Assembly: GCA_025736915.1 (NCBI GenBank)
Contig: CP107049.1
Location: 3,038,001 to 3,102,000 of the forward strand
Origin: Acinetobacter nosocomialis
GTDB taxonomy: Bacteria; Pseudomonadota; Gammaproteobacteria; Pseudomonadales; Moraxellaceae
DNA length: 64,000 bases
Reading direction: 5' to 3'
Below the pieces are notes generated by a model. The model saw nothing but the letters and a program-made list of their open reading frames with translations. It was not told where the DNA came from and made no database searches. This document shows, piece by piece, positions 1-9,900 of the stretch (its first letter is position 1; each line of letters begins with the position of its first letter). A program made the translations under genes and the position numbers.

Positions 1-724
1 GGAAGCTACAGGCTATGGTACGGTTTATTTTGCAGAAGAAATGCTAAAAACACGTGGGCTATCTTTTGCTGGTAAAACTGTTTCAGTATCTGGTTCTGGT
101 AACGTTGCCCAATATGCGGCAGAGAAGGCAATGTTCTTAGGTGCGAAAGTGGTTACTTTATCGGACTCTAATGGCACAGTTTATTTAAAAAATGGCTTTA
201 CAGATGAGTTGCTAGCTGAAGTTATGGAACTCAAAAACGTTAAACGTGGCCGTATTTCGGAATTTGCTTCTAAGCATGGTTTTGAATATTTCGAAGGTAA
301 AACACCTTGGCATATTCCTGTAGATATTGCTTTACCATGTGCAACACAAAATGAACTAACTGGTGAAGATGCTAAAACACTGATCGTCAATGGTGTCATT
401 TGTGTAGCTGAAGGCGCTAACATGCCATCTACACTTGAAGCTGTTGAACATTTTATTGAAGCTAAGATTTTATATGCACCAGGTAAAGCATCTAATGCGG
501 GTGGGGTAGCAACTTCTGGTTTAGAAATGTCTCAAAATGCAATACGTTTGGGCTGGACACATGCTGAGGTCGATGAACGTTTACATGCAATCATGAAAGA
601 CATCCATGCCAATTGTGTTAGATACGGTACTAAAGAAGACGGTACTGTGAACTATGTAGATGGTGCCAATATTGCGGGCTTTGTAAAAGTTGCTGATGCG
701 ATGCTTGCACAAGGTATTTATTAA
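1..724 (+). CDS. gdhA: NADP-specific glutamate dehydrogenase, C-terminal part (5' end outside window)
   Basis: The reading frame is already open at base 2 and ends at a TAA at 722-724, so about 240 residues of a family usually near 450 are visible. GdhA makes L-glutamate from 2-oxoglutarate, ammonia and NADPH in the cytoplasm. The visible part is the nucleotide-binding domain: a Rossmann motif (VSVSGSGNVAQYAAEKA) early on, then the conserved LPCATQNEL and VAEGANMP segments, and a C-terminal ANIAGFVKVADAML helix. These match the enterobacterial NADP-dependent enzyme closely. A strong bidirectional terminator follows directly. The first ATG in the window (base 41) is internal and is not a start. 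Confidence 0.95.
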   Translation, partial: EATGYGTVYFAEEMLKTRGLSFAGKTVSVSGSGNVAQYAAEKAMFLGAKVVTLSDSNGTVYLKNGFTDELLAEVMELKNVKRGRISEFASKHGFEYFEGKTPWHIPVDIALPCATQNELTGEDAKTLIVNGVICVAEGANMPSTLEAVEHFIEAKILYAPGKASNAGGVATSGLEMSQNAIRLGWTHAEVDERLHAIMKDIHANCVRYGTKEDGTVNYVDGANIAGFVKVADAMLAQGIY

Positions 725-740
725 TTGTAGAAATAAAAAA

Positions 741-767
741 TCCGATGCAAAAGCATCGGATTTTTTT
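741..767. terminator. Bidirectional rho-independent terminator between gdhA and META lipoprotein gene
   Basis: An 8-bp perfect stem (TCCGATGC/GCATCGGA, 741-748 with 753-760) has an AAAA loop, an A-tract on the left and seven T on the right. It sits between two convergent genes and can serve both. Confidence 0.9.
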
Positions 768-777
768 AGTCTAAAAA

Positions 778-1887
778 TTATTTTTTAGGCTTTTTAACCA
801 TTTCTTGCTCTACAACCATATCTAACACATCTGCTTGGCTAGATTGATCTGCTGCTGGGTTTTTCACTTCAAAGCGTTTTACACGTAAGATTACGCGTTG
901 GTTTGGATTGTGTTCAAAACCTTCGATTTGACCATAATATAATGACCAGTTTTTGTCGGCATAAGTTTTTACGCCTTTGTCATCATATTTAACTTCACGA
1001 ACTTGCAAGCAAGTTTGTGGAGCAACACCCGTACAAGATTTAGTTTCTGGTGCTACTTCAAGGAAAACAGTTTTACCTTCAGACTGGTATTTTGCTTCAG
1101 GTGTCATTTTACCTGTGAAAGTATATTTCTGACCTTGAGCATCAACAATTGTCAATGTTGGTTGATCAGCATTTGTTGTATTAAGTTCGAATGGAATCGC
1201 ACGTTTTTGGAACAGGCTGCTAGAGAATTGTTCCTGTTTCATTAAAGCAGGTTCACAAGCCATCATTGTTGACATGACATCAGCAGTTACGATGGTATTG
1301 TTTTCAACTTTCCAAGTAGTACCTTGGCGGTTACAACCTGTTGCGATAGATAAACGGTCGTTTGTGAAGTTAAGAACGATCGGCTTTTTAGTATTTTCAG
1401 GTTGGTATGACCATGAGTAATCAGTTAAAGCTTGAGTATTAGTTGCTTTTATACCTTGGAAAATATGCTTTTGACCTGCTTTATCTGTCACGCTTAAGAT
1501 TACCTGACCATTGCTATTACTAATTTCGATTGGCAATTTTGCTTCACTAAAGATGCTATTAGACAATTGTTCTTGTTTCATTAAATCGTCTTGGCAAGCC
1601 ATCATTGTTGATGCAAGAGGAGAGGTTACAAGTTGGTTGCCTTCAACTTTCCAAGTACCACCTTGACCATTACAACCTGTGTTAATTGCTAATTTACCAT
1701 CTGCATTAAAGTTAAGAACAAGTGGCTTAGAGGCTTTTACATTTTGATAAGTCCAAGCATATTCACTTAAAGTTGCTGCAAGATTTTGTTGTTGCTCAGA
1801 TACAATTGGAGCTTGAGTGTTTGAAACTGTTTGACACGCCATCAAAGAAAAAGGTAACAACGCAAGAATTAAATATTTAATTTTCAT
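778..1887 (-). CDS. Lipoprotein with two META (HslJ-like) domains and a DUF4377-like C-terminus
   Basis: 369 residues. The N-terminus is a lipoprotein signal (MKIKYLILALLPFSLMAC) with lipobox LMAC, so it is predicted to be lipid-anchored in the envelope. Two homologous META/HslJ-like domains follow (about residues 40-150 and 155-260). Each carries an N-TGCN-QG-TWKVE signature and a STMMAC motif, so the second probably arose by internal duplication. The last 100 residues resemble the DUF4377 domain often found after META domains (KSCTGVAPQTCLQVREV). E. coli HslJ is linked to heat shock and novobiocin resistance, but the function of this protein is unknown. It is convergent with gdhA. Confidence 0.8.
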   Translation of the reverse strand: MKIKYLILALLPFSLMACQTVSNTQAPIVSEQQQNLAATLSEYAWTYQNVKASKPLVLNFNADGKLAINTGCNGQGGTWKVEGNQLVTSPLASTMMACQDDLMKQEQLSNSIFSEAKLPIEISNSNGQVILSVTDKAGQKHIFQGIKATNTQALTDYSWSYQPENTKKPIVLNFTNDRLSIATGCNRQGTTWKVENNTIVTADVMSTMMACEPALMKQEQFSSSLFQKRAIPFELNTTNADQPTLTIVDAQGQKYTFTGKMTPEAKYQSEGKTVFLEVAPETKSCTGVAPQTCLQVREVKYDDKGVKTYADKNWSLYYGQIEGFEHNPNQRVILRVKRFEVKNPAADQSSQADVLDMVVEQEMVKKPKK

Positions 1888-2026
1888 TTAAAAAAACTTC
1901 AAGTAAAAAAACAACAGCACTAAGCTTAAAACATTCTTAAAAAAAGAAAATGTAAACATATGATTGTTTCGGTTTTCAAAATGTATAAGTTTGTAAATTA
2001 TTCGAATTTTTCTTAAAAATAATGGT

Positions 2027-2049
2027 ATACCCCGCGAAAAACGGGGTAT
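2027..2049 (-). terminator. Hairpin terminator downstream of ygiD-like gene
   Basis: An 8-bp stem ATACCCCG/CGGGGTAT (2027-2034 with 2042-2049) with an A-rich loop lies just after the minus-strand dioxygenase stop. The T-run on the minus strand begins a few bases beyond the stem, so it is weaker than canonical. Confidence 0.6.
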
Positions 2050-2059
2050 TTCCTAAAAA

Positions 2060-2836
2060 TTAATCAAAACGATATATATCCATACCCAATGAGCCCATTG
2101 TGAAGCTACTGTGAACAATCGTAAAACGATGACCAGTTCCCATAGCAAAAAACAAAGGTGCAAAATGTTCAAGAGTTGGATGATTACGTTTTATATAAGG
2201 CAGTGATTGCCATTCCAACACGCCATCGTAATCTTGATGTGAAAGCTTATTAACGACAGTATTTCTAAAAGTTGAAGCCCATTCAGGAACTTTTGAATTG
2301 TCACCTTGCCAAGACAACTCAGCAAGATTATGGGTAATACTTCCAGAACCAATCAATAAAATTTGCTTTTCACGTAAAGGCGCAAGCGTTTGTCCAATTC
2401 GATAAATTTCTTGTGCGCTTAAGGTCATCGGCAAAGAAATTTCAACAACGGGAATGTCTGCATCTGGATACATGTGTAAAAGAGGCATCCATACACCGTG
2501 GTCGCGAGGACGAGTACTATTGGCATGTGCAACAAAATGAGCATCTGCCAATAACTTCAATATTTCTTCGGCAAGTTCCGGTTGACCAGGTGCGCTATAG
2601 CGAATCTCGTACAACTCTGGTGGGAAACCACGAAAGTCATGCCATGTTTCCGGACGAGTCGAACTACTTACTTCAAGTGCTTTACTTTCCCAGTGAGCAG
2701 ACATCACGATGATTGCCTTTGGAGTAGGTAGATTTATACCAAGACGGTGTAAAGCAGGGCCCACTTGTTCTGGATCAAGTGCAAGCATGGGTGAACCATG
2801 TGAAATAAACAGTCCGGGAAGGGTTTGTAGTTCCAT
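2060..2836 (-). CDS. ygiD: YgiD-type extradiol dioxygenase (4,5-DOPA dioxygenase family)
   Basis: 258 residues, close to the family's usual 260-270. Members of the class III (LigB-like) extradiol dioxygenases cleave catechol rings using a non-haem metal. Visible signatures are LFISHGSPMLAL at the N-terminus (metal-ligand His), MSAHWE, RPRDHGVWMPL and LIGSGSITHNL. The C-terminal HPTLEHFAPLFFAMG supplies a further conserved His. An AGG upstream of ATG 2836 fits a ribosome binding site. It has its own terminator, so it is probably monocistronic. The physiological substrate is not known; E. coli YgiD acts on L-DOPA in vitro. Confidence 0.85.
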   Translation of the reverse strand: MELQTLPGLFISHGSPMLALDPEQVGPALHRLGINLPTPKAIIVMSAHWESKALEVSSSTRPETWHDFRGFPPELYEIRYSAPGQPELAEEILKLLADAHFVAHANSTRPRDHGVWMPLLHMYPDADIPVVEISLPMTLSAQEIYRIGQTLAPLREKQILLIGSGSITHNLAELSWQGDNSKVPEWASTFRNTVVNKLSHQDYDGVLEWQSLPYIKRNHPTLEHFAPLFFAMGTGHRFTIVHSSFTMGSLGMDIYRFD

Positions 2837-2948
2837 TTCATTACACCTGAGTTGAAAAGCAGAATAATAGTCATTATGCCAAAATCAGGACATGTTAAAA
2901 GTATCCTGATTTCAACGGATTGTTCTTAAAATGAAACGTTTGTTCTTT

Positions 2949-3428
2949 TTATGCACGGTGATAAGGATGATTATGATTAATGCTCATCGCTCGGTAAAGC
3001 TGCTCGATTAATAAAACACGTACTAAAGGATGGGGCATGGTAAGTTTTGAGAGTGACCAATGCCAAGCAGCCGCTTTACGTACTTGATCTGACAAACCAT
3101 CTGGGCCACCAATAGCTAATGCAACATCATTACCTTCACGCATCCATTGTTTCATGGTGTCAGCCAGTTTTTCTGTACTGAGCTCACGTCCACCCACTTC
3201 TAAAGCAATGAGCGTCTCGTTTGGTTTTAAAGCATTTAAAATACTTTCACCTTCAAGTTGACAGTATTTTAAAATATCTGCTTCCGAGTCATTTTTCCCC
3301 CGTTTTGCCATTGGAAGTTCAATCACTTGAGTCTGGACAAAAGGTTGGATGCGTTTGAAATAATCTTCAAAACCAGTAAGTACCCAAGCAGGCATTTTTT
3401 GACCAATGGTCAGAATACGAATTTTCAT
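2949..3428 (-). CDS. rlmH: 23S rRNA (pseudouridine1915-N3)-methyltransferase RlmH
   Basis: 159 residues, close to the usual 155-160. RlmH is a small SPOUT methyltransferase that uses SAM to methylate pseudouridine 1915 in helix 69 of 23S rRNA on assembled ribosomes. The SPOUT knot signatures are present: LIALEVGGRELSTE, the glycine-rich IGGPDGL loop and the C-terminal LIEQLYRAMSI followed by HPYHR. The start ATG at 3428 has no strong Shine-Dalgarno. A hairpin with T-run lies 75 bp upstream on the same strand, so the gene may be controlled by or downstream of a leader RNA. Confidence 0.95.
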   Translation of the reverse strand: MKIRILTIGQKMPAWVLTGFEDYFKRIQPFVQTQVIELPMAKRGKNDSEADILKYCQLEGESILNALKPNETLIALEVGGRELSTEKLADTMKQWMREGNDVALAIGGPDGLSDQVRKAAAWHWSLSKLTMPHPLVRVLLIEQLYRAMSINHNHPYHRA

Positions 3429-3501
3429 GTGGTCTATTCAGTCAAAACAGCTGACATATTATACCTGAGCAGACAATAACTGCGGGGCAGTAAGTGGGCA
3501 T

Positions 3502-3641
3502 AAAAAACGCAGTCCAAAAAATGGTGTTGGACTGCGATCAAATGATCATCTGTCTGGAGTTCAGATGACCATAGAGAATAAAAACAAGGCTATCTGTGAC
3601 ATAAGATAGACAAGAGCAAATAATAAAATTAATTACTCTCA
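3502..3641 (-). ncRNA. Candidate small RNA (or rlmH leader) ending at an intrinsic terminator
   Basis: On the minus strand a TTGAAA (3675-3670) and CATAAT (3653-3648) are separated by 16 bp, predicting a start near 3641. Two stem-loops follow, then a 9-bp terminator stem CGCAGTCCA/TGGACTGCG (3536-3508) and six T. The transcript would be about 140 nt and contains no convincing ORF. It is inferred from sequence structure alone. The alternative is a 5' leader of rlmH with an attenuator. Confidence 0.4.
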
Positions 3642-3690
3642 CTTCTTATTATGAGGGAGGTTGGATATTTTTCAATCAAATTGTGTAACA

Positions 3691-3720
3691 AAAAAAAGAG
3701 AGCCAAAGCTCTCTTTTTTC
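3691..3720 (-). terminator. Intrinsic terminator of lon
   Basis: Stem GAGAGC/GCTCTC (3698-3703 with 3708-3713), extended by pairing of flanking A- and T-tracts, directly after the lon stop codon on the minus strand. Confidence 0.85.
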
Positions 3721-3731
3721 TATTTTATAAA

Positions 3732-6161
3732 TTAGTGACGCGCTGCTTTTGAGCCTTCTACCGGTTTTACAATCGGTGTTTTAGGTAAAGGCTTTGGCAT
3801 TGAAGTTAATGCTAAAGGTAAGATTTCATCAATGCTTTTCACAGCTTTGATTTCTAATCCTTCTTTCACATTGTCAGGAATCTCTGCCAAATCACGAACG
3901 TTATCTTGAGGAATAAAGACCAGCTTAATTCCACCACGATGTGCAGCTAGAAGTTTCTCTTTCAAGCCACCGATACGCATCGCACGACCACCAAGACTTG
4001 TTTCACCTGTCATTGCGATGTCTGGACGAATCGCAATACCAGTAAATGCTGATACAAGTGCAGTTGTTAATGCTAAACCAGCAGATGGACCATCTTTTGG
4101 AGTTGCACCTTCAGGTAAGTGAACGTGTACATCAGTTTCTTCAAAACGAGATGCTTCAATACCAAGTTCGTCAGCACGTGTACGTACTACAGTCATTGCT
4201 GCGGTAATCGATTCTTTCATTACGTCACCGAGTGAACCGGTTGTAATAAATTTACCTTTACCTTTAACAGCTGCAACTTCAATAGTAAGTAACTCACCAC
4301 CAACAGAAGTCCACGCTAAGCCATTTACACGGCCTACTTGTGCTTCATCTTCAGCCATACCAAAGTCAAATTTGTGTGGACCTAGGTATTCAGGAAGATT
4401 GGCAGAGGTAACGTCAAGCTGTAAGTTTTTAGACTTTTTACTTACCGCTTCTTTTACCACTTTACGCGCAATTTTAGAAACTTCACGTTCTAAACTACGA
4501 ACACCAGCTTCACGTGTATAGCGTTGAACAATGTCACGGATCGCTTCTTCATGAATTGTTAACTCTTTTGCACGTAATCCGTTGTTCTTAATTGCTTTAG
4601 GAACAAGGTAGCGCTCAGCAATGTTTACTTTTTCATCTTCGGTATAACCCGGTAGACGAATGACTTCCATACGGTCCAGTAATGCTTCTGGAATATTCAT
4701 ACTGTTTGCGGTACAGATGAACATTACTTCAGAAAGGTCAAGATCAAGATCTAAATAGTGATCGTTGAACTTACTGTTTTGTGATGGATCAAGTACTTCA
4801 AGCAATGCAGAAGCTGGGTCACCACGGTAGTCTTGCGCCATCTTGTCAATTTCGTCGAGTAAGAACAATGGGTTCTTCACGCCAACTTTTGTTAAAGACT
4901 GCACAATTTTACCCGGCATCGCACCAATATAAGTACGACGGTGTCCACGAATTTCTGCTTCATCACGTACGCCACCAAGCGCCATGCGAACAAATTCACG
5001 ACCTGTTGCTTTAGCTACTGATTCACCGAGTGAAGTTTTACCAACCCCTGGAGGACCTACTAAACAGAGGATAGGGCCTTTGAGTTTTTTCACACGTGAT
5101 TGAACAGCTAAGTATTCAACAATACGGTCTTTAACATCATCAAGACCATAGTGGTCAGCATCAAGAATTTCTTGTGCTTTCGCAAGGTTAATACTGACTT
5201 TGCTCGCTTTGTTCCATGGCGTATCTAAAATTACTTCTAGATAGTTACGTACAACGGCAGCTTCACTAGATGCTGGCTGCATTGCTTTAAGTTTACGGAA
5301 CTCAGCTTCAGCTTTTTTGCGTACGTGTTCAGGTAAATCAGCTTCAGCAAGACGTTTCTCAATTTCAGCAACGTCGTCTTCAGCACCGCCATTCATATCG
5401 GAAAGTTCACGTTGAATGACTTTCATTTTTTCATTTAGAAAGTATTCACGTTGGTTCTTTTCCATTTGGCGTTTTACGCTGTCATGTAAAGTTTGCTCAA
5501 TTTGCTGTTCAGCAGATTGATTCATCAAGTAGTTCATTAACTCTTGCAAATGTGCTTCAAACTCATCGTGCTCTAAAAACTTCTGTTTAATTTCAATATT
5601 TAGAGGTACACGAGTTGCTACGAAGAACATAAGTTGCAATAAGTCTTCAATTTTATTGGCAGCAGCAACTAGTTCACGTGCATTACGTAATTTTGCTTCT
5701 GCATATTGAGCAAATAAGTTACGTAACTCTTGTAAACGAGTTTCTTGAGTTGCCTTATCTACATTAATAGTCATTGGACTTAAATCGTGTTCAGCAGTCA
5801 AATAACTATCTTCATCGATAATTTTTGTGAGCTTAGAACGATGTAAGCCCTCAATAAGTACTTTAATGCAGTTTTCATCATTTTCATGATTAACTACTTG
5901 TACAATCTTAGCGACTGTACCGTACTGGTATAAATTGTCGTGATCAATTTCTTCTGTAAGCGAATCTTTTTGCGCAACTACAAATACTAAATTGTCACTG
6001 TTACGAGCCACATCAACTGCATTGATCGATTTTTCACGACCCACGAATAGCGCAATTTGCATGTGTGGATAAACCACAACATCACGTAAGGCTAATAGTG
6101 GTAATACACTTGGAACCTGAGGCTCTAAGTCAGTTTTTTCATTCATAATAAGTTCAGACAT
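3732..6161 (-). CDS. lon: ATP-dependent serine protease Lon (endopeptidase La)
   Basis: 809 residues from the ATG at 6161. A GTG two codons upstream is less likely because AGGAG sits 5 nt before the ATG. Lon degrades damaged and regulatory proteins in the cytoplasm as a homohexamer. Domains in order: an N-terminal LON substrate-recognition domain (about 15-210, opening with LPLLALRDVVVYPH), a coiled-coil linker, an AAA+ module with Walker A GPPGVGKTS and Walker B FLLDEIDKM, and the protease domain. The catalytic Ser is in PKDGPSAG and the Lys partner in GGLKEKLLAAHRGG. It is complete and ordinary in length, and divergent from the first adhesin gene. Confidence 0.97.
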   Translation of the reverse strand: MSELIMNEKTDLEPQVPSVLPLLALRDVVVYPHMQIALFVGREKSINAVDVARNSDNLVFVVAQKDSLTEEIDHDNLYQYGTVAKIVQVVNHENDENCIKVLIEGLHRSKLTKIIDEDSYLTAEHDLSPMTINVDKATQETRLQELRNLFAQYAEAKLRNARELVAAANKIEDLLQLMFFVATRVPLNIEIKQKFLEHDEFEAHLQELMNYLMNQSAEQQIEQTLHDSVKRQMEKNQREYFLNEKMKVIQRELSDMNGGAEDDVAEIEKRLAEADLPEHVRKKAEAEFRKLKAMQPASSEAAVVRNYLEVILDTPWNKASKVSINLAKAQEILDADHYGLDDVKDRIVEYLAVQSRVKKLKGPILCLVGPPGVGKTSLGESVAKATGREFVRMALGGVRDEAEIRGHRRTYIGAMPGKIVQSLTKVGVKNPLFLLDEIDKMAQDYRGDPASALLEVLDPSQNSKFNDHYLDLDLDLSEVMFICTANSMNIPEALLDRMEVIRLPGYTEDEKVNIAERYLVPKAIKNNGLRAKELTIHEEAIRDIVQRYTREAGVRSLEREVSKIARKVVKEAVSKKSKNLQLDVTSANLPEYLGPHKFDFGMAEDEAQVGRVNGLAWTSVGGELLTIEVAAVKGKGKFITTGSLGDVMKESITAAMTVVRTRADELGIEASRFEETDVHVHLPEGATPKDGPSAGLALTTALVSAFTGIAIRPDIAMTGETSLGGRAMRIGGLKEKLLAAHRGGIKLVFIPQDNVRDLAEIPDNVKEGLEIKAVKSIDEILPLALTSMPKPLPKTPIVKPVEGSKAARH

Positions 6162-6950
6162 GGGCACTCCTAATGAGTGACAACGAGGTTGCCATGTTTT
6201 TTATAGTGATGTGTATTTCAAAAATTACAAGGGCATGACAATAGAAAATGTTGAAAAAATGACTAATTTAGTCAACTTTTTTTTTTAAATGTTATGAATC
6301 AATAGATTAATTCTTAAGAAGAATAAAATTTTGTAGTGAAGCTAGGCATTTTTACTTAATAATTAGTCTTTGCCGTACAAGTAAGGAAATCAGTTTTCGA
6401 AACAAATGTTTTGTTTAGTTTTATTTTATAATAAGTATTTTTATTAAGTGTATTTAAAAATTTATTTATTTTATAATTTATTATGAGTAGAATAAACACA
6501 CTATTATTTATAATATACAGCTGTATTTTAAATGGGTGGTTATTGCTGAATAATTATATTAATAATGATATTTATTTTTAGAGTTAATATTCTATTTCTA
6601 TAATATACAGATGTATTTTAAAATGTATCTGTTTTTATTAATTTTATAAAAATTAATCATATATTTAGAGTTATTATTCTATTTTAAAATAAGTTTACTC
6701 ATTTTTAACAAAAACAAAACACTTTGTCGTTAATCAATTTTTTATTTATTAAATTCAATAAATTAAAATTAATTATAAAAATATAATTTGTGATTAAAAT
6801 CACAATTTTTCTTCTCGTTATTTTGTTTTTATATTTACCCTTTAGATTTATTCAATTAGGATGCCGCCTCTTTTTTGGGGCCGAAAATTTTAAAAATGTA
6901 TTTTTACATTTTTATTGGTCTTTGAGTTTGGTATTTGTCTGAGAAGTTTT
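6162..6950. other. AT-rich lon-TAA1 intergenic/promoter region
   Basis: About 790 bp, very AT-rich, with no supported ORF. It must hold the lon promoter and the TAA1 promoter. Visible elements are an imperfect direct repeat with a period of about 90 bp (TAATATACAG at 6511 and again at 6601, with matching flanks), a perfect CRP-consensus palindrome at 6789-6804, a TATATT -10 candidate at 6830-6835, and a 9-bp inverted repeat just before the TAA1 start (6892-6913). Confidence 0.7.
6789..6804. promoter_or_regulatory. CRP/Vfr-type binding site upstream of TAA1
   Basis: TGTGATTAAAATCACA is an exact TGTGA-N6-TCACA match and extends to an 18-bp perfect palindrome (6788-6805). It lies 147 bp before the TAA1 ATG and about 25 bp before a TATATT -10 candidate (6830-6835), consistent with activation by a CRP-family regulator. 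The binding itself is inferred. Confidence 0.6.
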
Positions 6951-9900
6951 ATGAATAAAGTTTATAAGGTCATTTGGAATGCTTCAATTGGAGCATGGGT
7001 TGCAACATCTGAAATTGCAAAAGGTAAAACAAAGACTAAATCAAAAACTTTAAATGCATCAGCGATTATTTTAACTAGTTTAATTAGTTTTACGCCAAAT
7101 GCTTTTGCAGGGACAAATACCGAGGGTGGAGTAGGCCAAGGAACATCTATTTCAGGTACCACTTCTTGTCGTGAAGGAAATGCGAGTACTGCCAATGAAA
7201 AAGATGTTGCTATTGGTTGTGGAGCCCAAACTCAAGACCGAACAGGCTCTAACATCGCAAACCGTAACAATCCTTATAATAATTCTACTGGTGCTTATGC
7301 TGGTGCAATGAAACAAGGTGGAGCAATCAGTGTTGGTACTGGCGCTGTAGTTGAGAAAGGTTTAGGTACTGCAATTGGTTCTTATGCGACAACTCAAGGT
7401 ATTTCAGGTGTAGCAATTGGTACAGGTGCTTTATCTTCTGGAAACACTGCTCTTGCGGTTGGGCGCCAATCTGCGGCGACTGCCGATTTTTCTCAAGCCA
7501 TTGGTAATGTTGCAGCAGCTACAGGTAAAGGCTCTTTGGCAATTGGTCACTCCGCAACGGCAGAAGGTTACCGTTCAATTGCAATTGGTTCGCCAGATAT
7601 TGAAAACGCTGACCCAGTTGCGGGGCAAGCAGGTGCTGCTTATCAACCTAAAATGGCAACAAAAGCAACCGGTAAAGACTCGATTGCGTTTGGTGGTGGC
7701 GCAGTTGCCACTGAAGAAAATGCTTTAGCGATTGGTGCATTTTCAGAATCTAAAGGTAAAAAGTCTGTTGCGATTGGTACAGGCGCAAAAGCACAAAAAG
7801 ATAATGCTGTTGTGATTGGAGACCAAGCTGAGGCTACTTTTGATGGTGGTATCGCAATTGGTAAAGGTGCACGTTCAGAAGCTGAAAATAGTATTGCTGT
7901 AGGTAAAGATTCAAAAGCAGTCCAAGCTACGGGTGAAAGTTTCTTAACTAAACAATCAGCTCCAACTGGTGTTTTATCAATTGGTGATGTGGGAAGTGAG
8001 CGTCGTATTCAAAATGTAGCAGACGGTTCAGCAGATTCGGATGCTGCCACCATACGTCAGTTAAAAGCGGCTCGTACTCACTATGTCAGTATAAATGATA
8101 ATGGTCAGCAAGGTGGCAACTTTGAAAATGATGGGGCGACTGGACGTAATGCAATTGCTATGGGGATGAATACTTCTGCTACTGCTCGTGATGCAATGGC
8201 GATTGGTGGATATGCACGAGCAACGGGAATTGGTGCAATTTCAATGGGTAGTAGCAGCCAAACGGTTGGCAGTGGTGATGTTGCGATTGGCCGTAATGCA
8301 TCGACTAAAGGAGCAGAAGGTACACCATCGGGTTATAGCAATCAGTCGATTGCGATTGGAGATCAGACCAAAGCGATTGGGGATCAGTCGATTGCGATTG
8401 GTGCCGATGTCATTGCAAGAGGAAACTCTTCTGTTGCCATTGGTGGTGATGATGTAGATAAAATTGCACAAGATGCCGAGTTGAGTAAAACCTATACAGA
8501 AATTACGGGTGGTGTACTTAAAGCAGGTAAGTATCCGACAACTGAAGCGAATCACGGCTCAACTGCTGTAGGTACTCAAGCTGTAGGTACTGGTGCATTT
8601 TCATCGGCTTTCGGTATGACATCTAAAGCAACTGGTGATGCTTCATCTGCTTTTGGTGTGATGTCTAATGCTTCGGGTAAAGGTGCTGCTGCATTTGGTG
8701 CTGTTGCTCAAGCAACAGGTGATGGTGCATCGGCAATGGGTATTAACTCATTGGCATCGGGTACAAACTCAACAGCAATTGGCTCTGGTAACAAACCGGG
8801 TGAAGGGGCAAAAGCGACTGGAAACAGTGCAGCTGCAATTGGTAGTGGTGCTCAAGCAACAGGTGATAACTCGGCTGCAATTGGTAAAGGGGCTGAGGCT
8901 ACAAATGAAAATGCTGCTGCTGTCGGCGGCGGTGCAAAAGCAGCTGGTAAAAATGCTGCAGCTATTGGTGGTGGTGCCATTGCTGACCAAGAAAATGCAG
9001 TTGCAATTGGTCAAGGTGCTCAATCATTGGTTGAAGGTGGTGTCGCTTTAGGTGCACGCAGTAAAGTAGAAGCTAAAAATAGTGTTGCTTTAGGTCAAGA
9101 TGCTGTAGCAACCGAAGCGACAGGAAGTTCTTTCCTGACCAATCGTGATGCTTCTAAATCTAATGGTGTTATTTCTGTTGGATCGGCTGGAAAAGAACGC
9201 CGTATTACCAATGTTGAAGATGGCTCAGCTGACTCAGATGCGGTAACAGTACGCCAGCTTAAAAATGTTGATGGTCGTGTAAACCAAAACACGAGCAATA
9301 TTAGTAAAAATGCTCAGAATATTACTAATCTAAATCAAAAGTTAGATGATACAAAAACTGACTTAGGTAACCAGATTACGGATACAAACACCAAGTTAAA
9401 CAATACCAAAGATCAGTTAACGACTCAGATTAATGACACCAAGTCTGAGTTAAACAACACGATTGGTAACACGAAAACTGAACTGAATACCAAAATTGAA
9501 AACACCAAGACCGAGCTTGAAAACAAAGGCTTAAACTTTGCTGGTAATAGCGGTGCAGATGTACACCGTAAATTGGGTGAGAAGCTTAATATTGTGGGTG
9601 GTGCGGATGCTTCAACTCCGGCTTCAAAAACAAGCGGTGAAAATGTCATTACCCGTACTACTCAAGATGGTATTCAGATTGAATTGTTAAAAGACTCAAA
9701 ATTTGACAGTGTGACTACTGGCAACACCACTTTAAACAACAATGGTTTGACGATTAAAGATGGTCCAAGCATTACTAAAGAAGGTATTAATGCAGGTGGT
9801 AAACAAATTACCAATGTTGCAGATGGTGTAAATGCCAAAGATGCAGTGAATGTTGATCAGCTCACCAAAGTAAAAGAGAGCTTAAATGGCAAAATCACTG

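Larger units (their letters stand above)
3429..3731. other. lon-rlmH intergenic region with structured RNA candidate
   Basis: About 300 bp without a protein gene. It holds the lon terminator, a minus-strand promoter-like pair, two short hairpins (CTATCT/AGATAG at 3590-3609, TCATCTG/CAGATGA at 3546-3568) and a terminator-like hairpin at 3502-3536. The arrangement is that of a small RNA gene or a long attenuated leader of rlmH. Confidence 0.6.

Noticed and set aside
6915..6950. Earlier in-frame start for TAA1 (and likewise 14568 for TAA2, 24137 for TAA3)
   Set aside because: All three proteins begin their extended signal peptide at MNK(V/I)YKV; upstream residues are not conserved between them.
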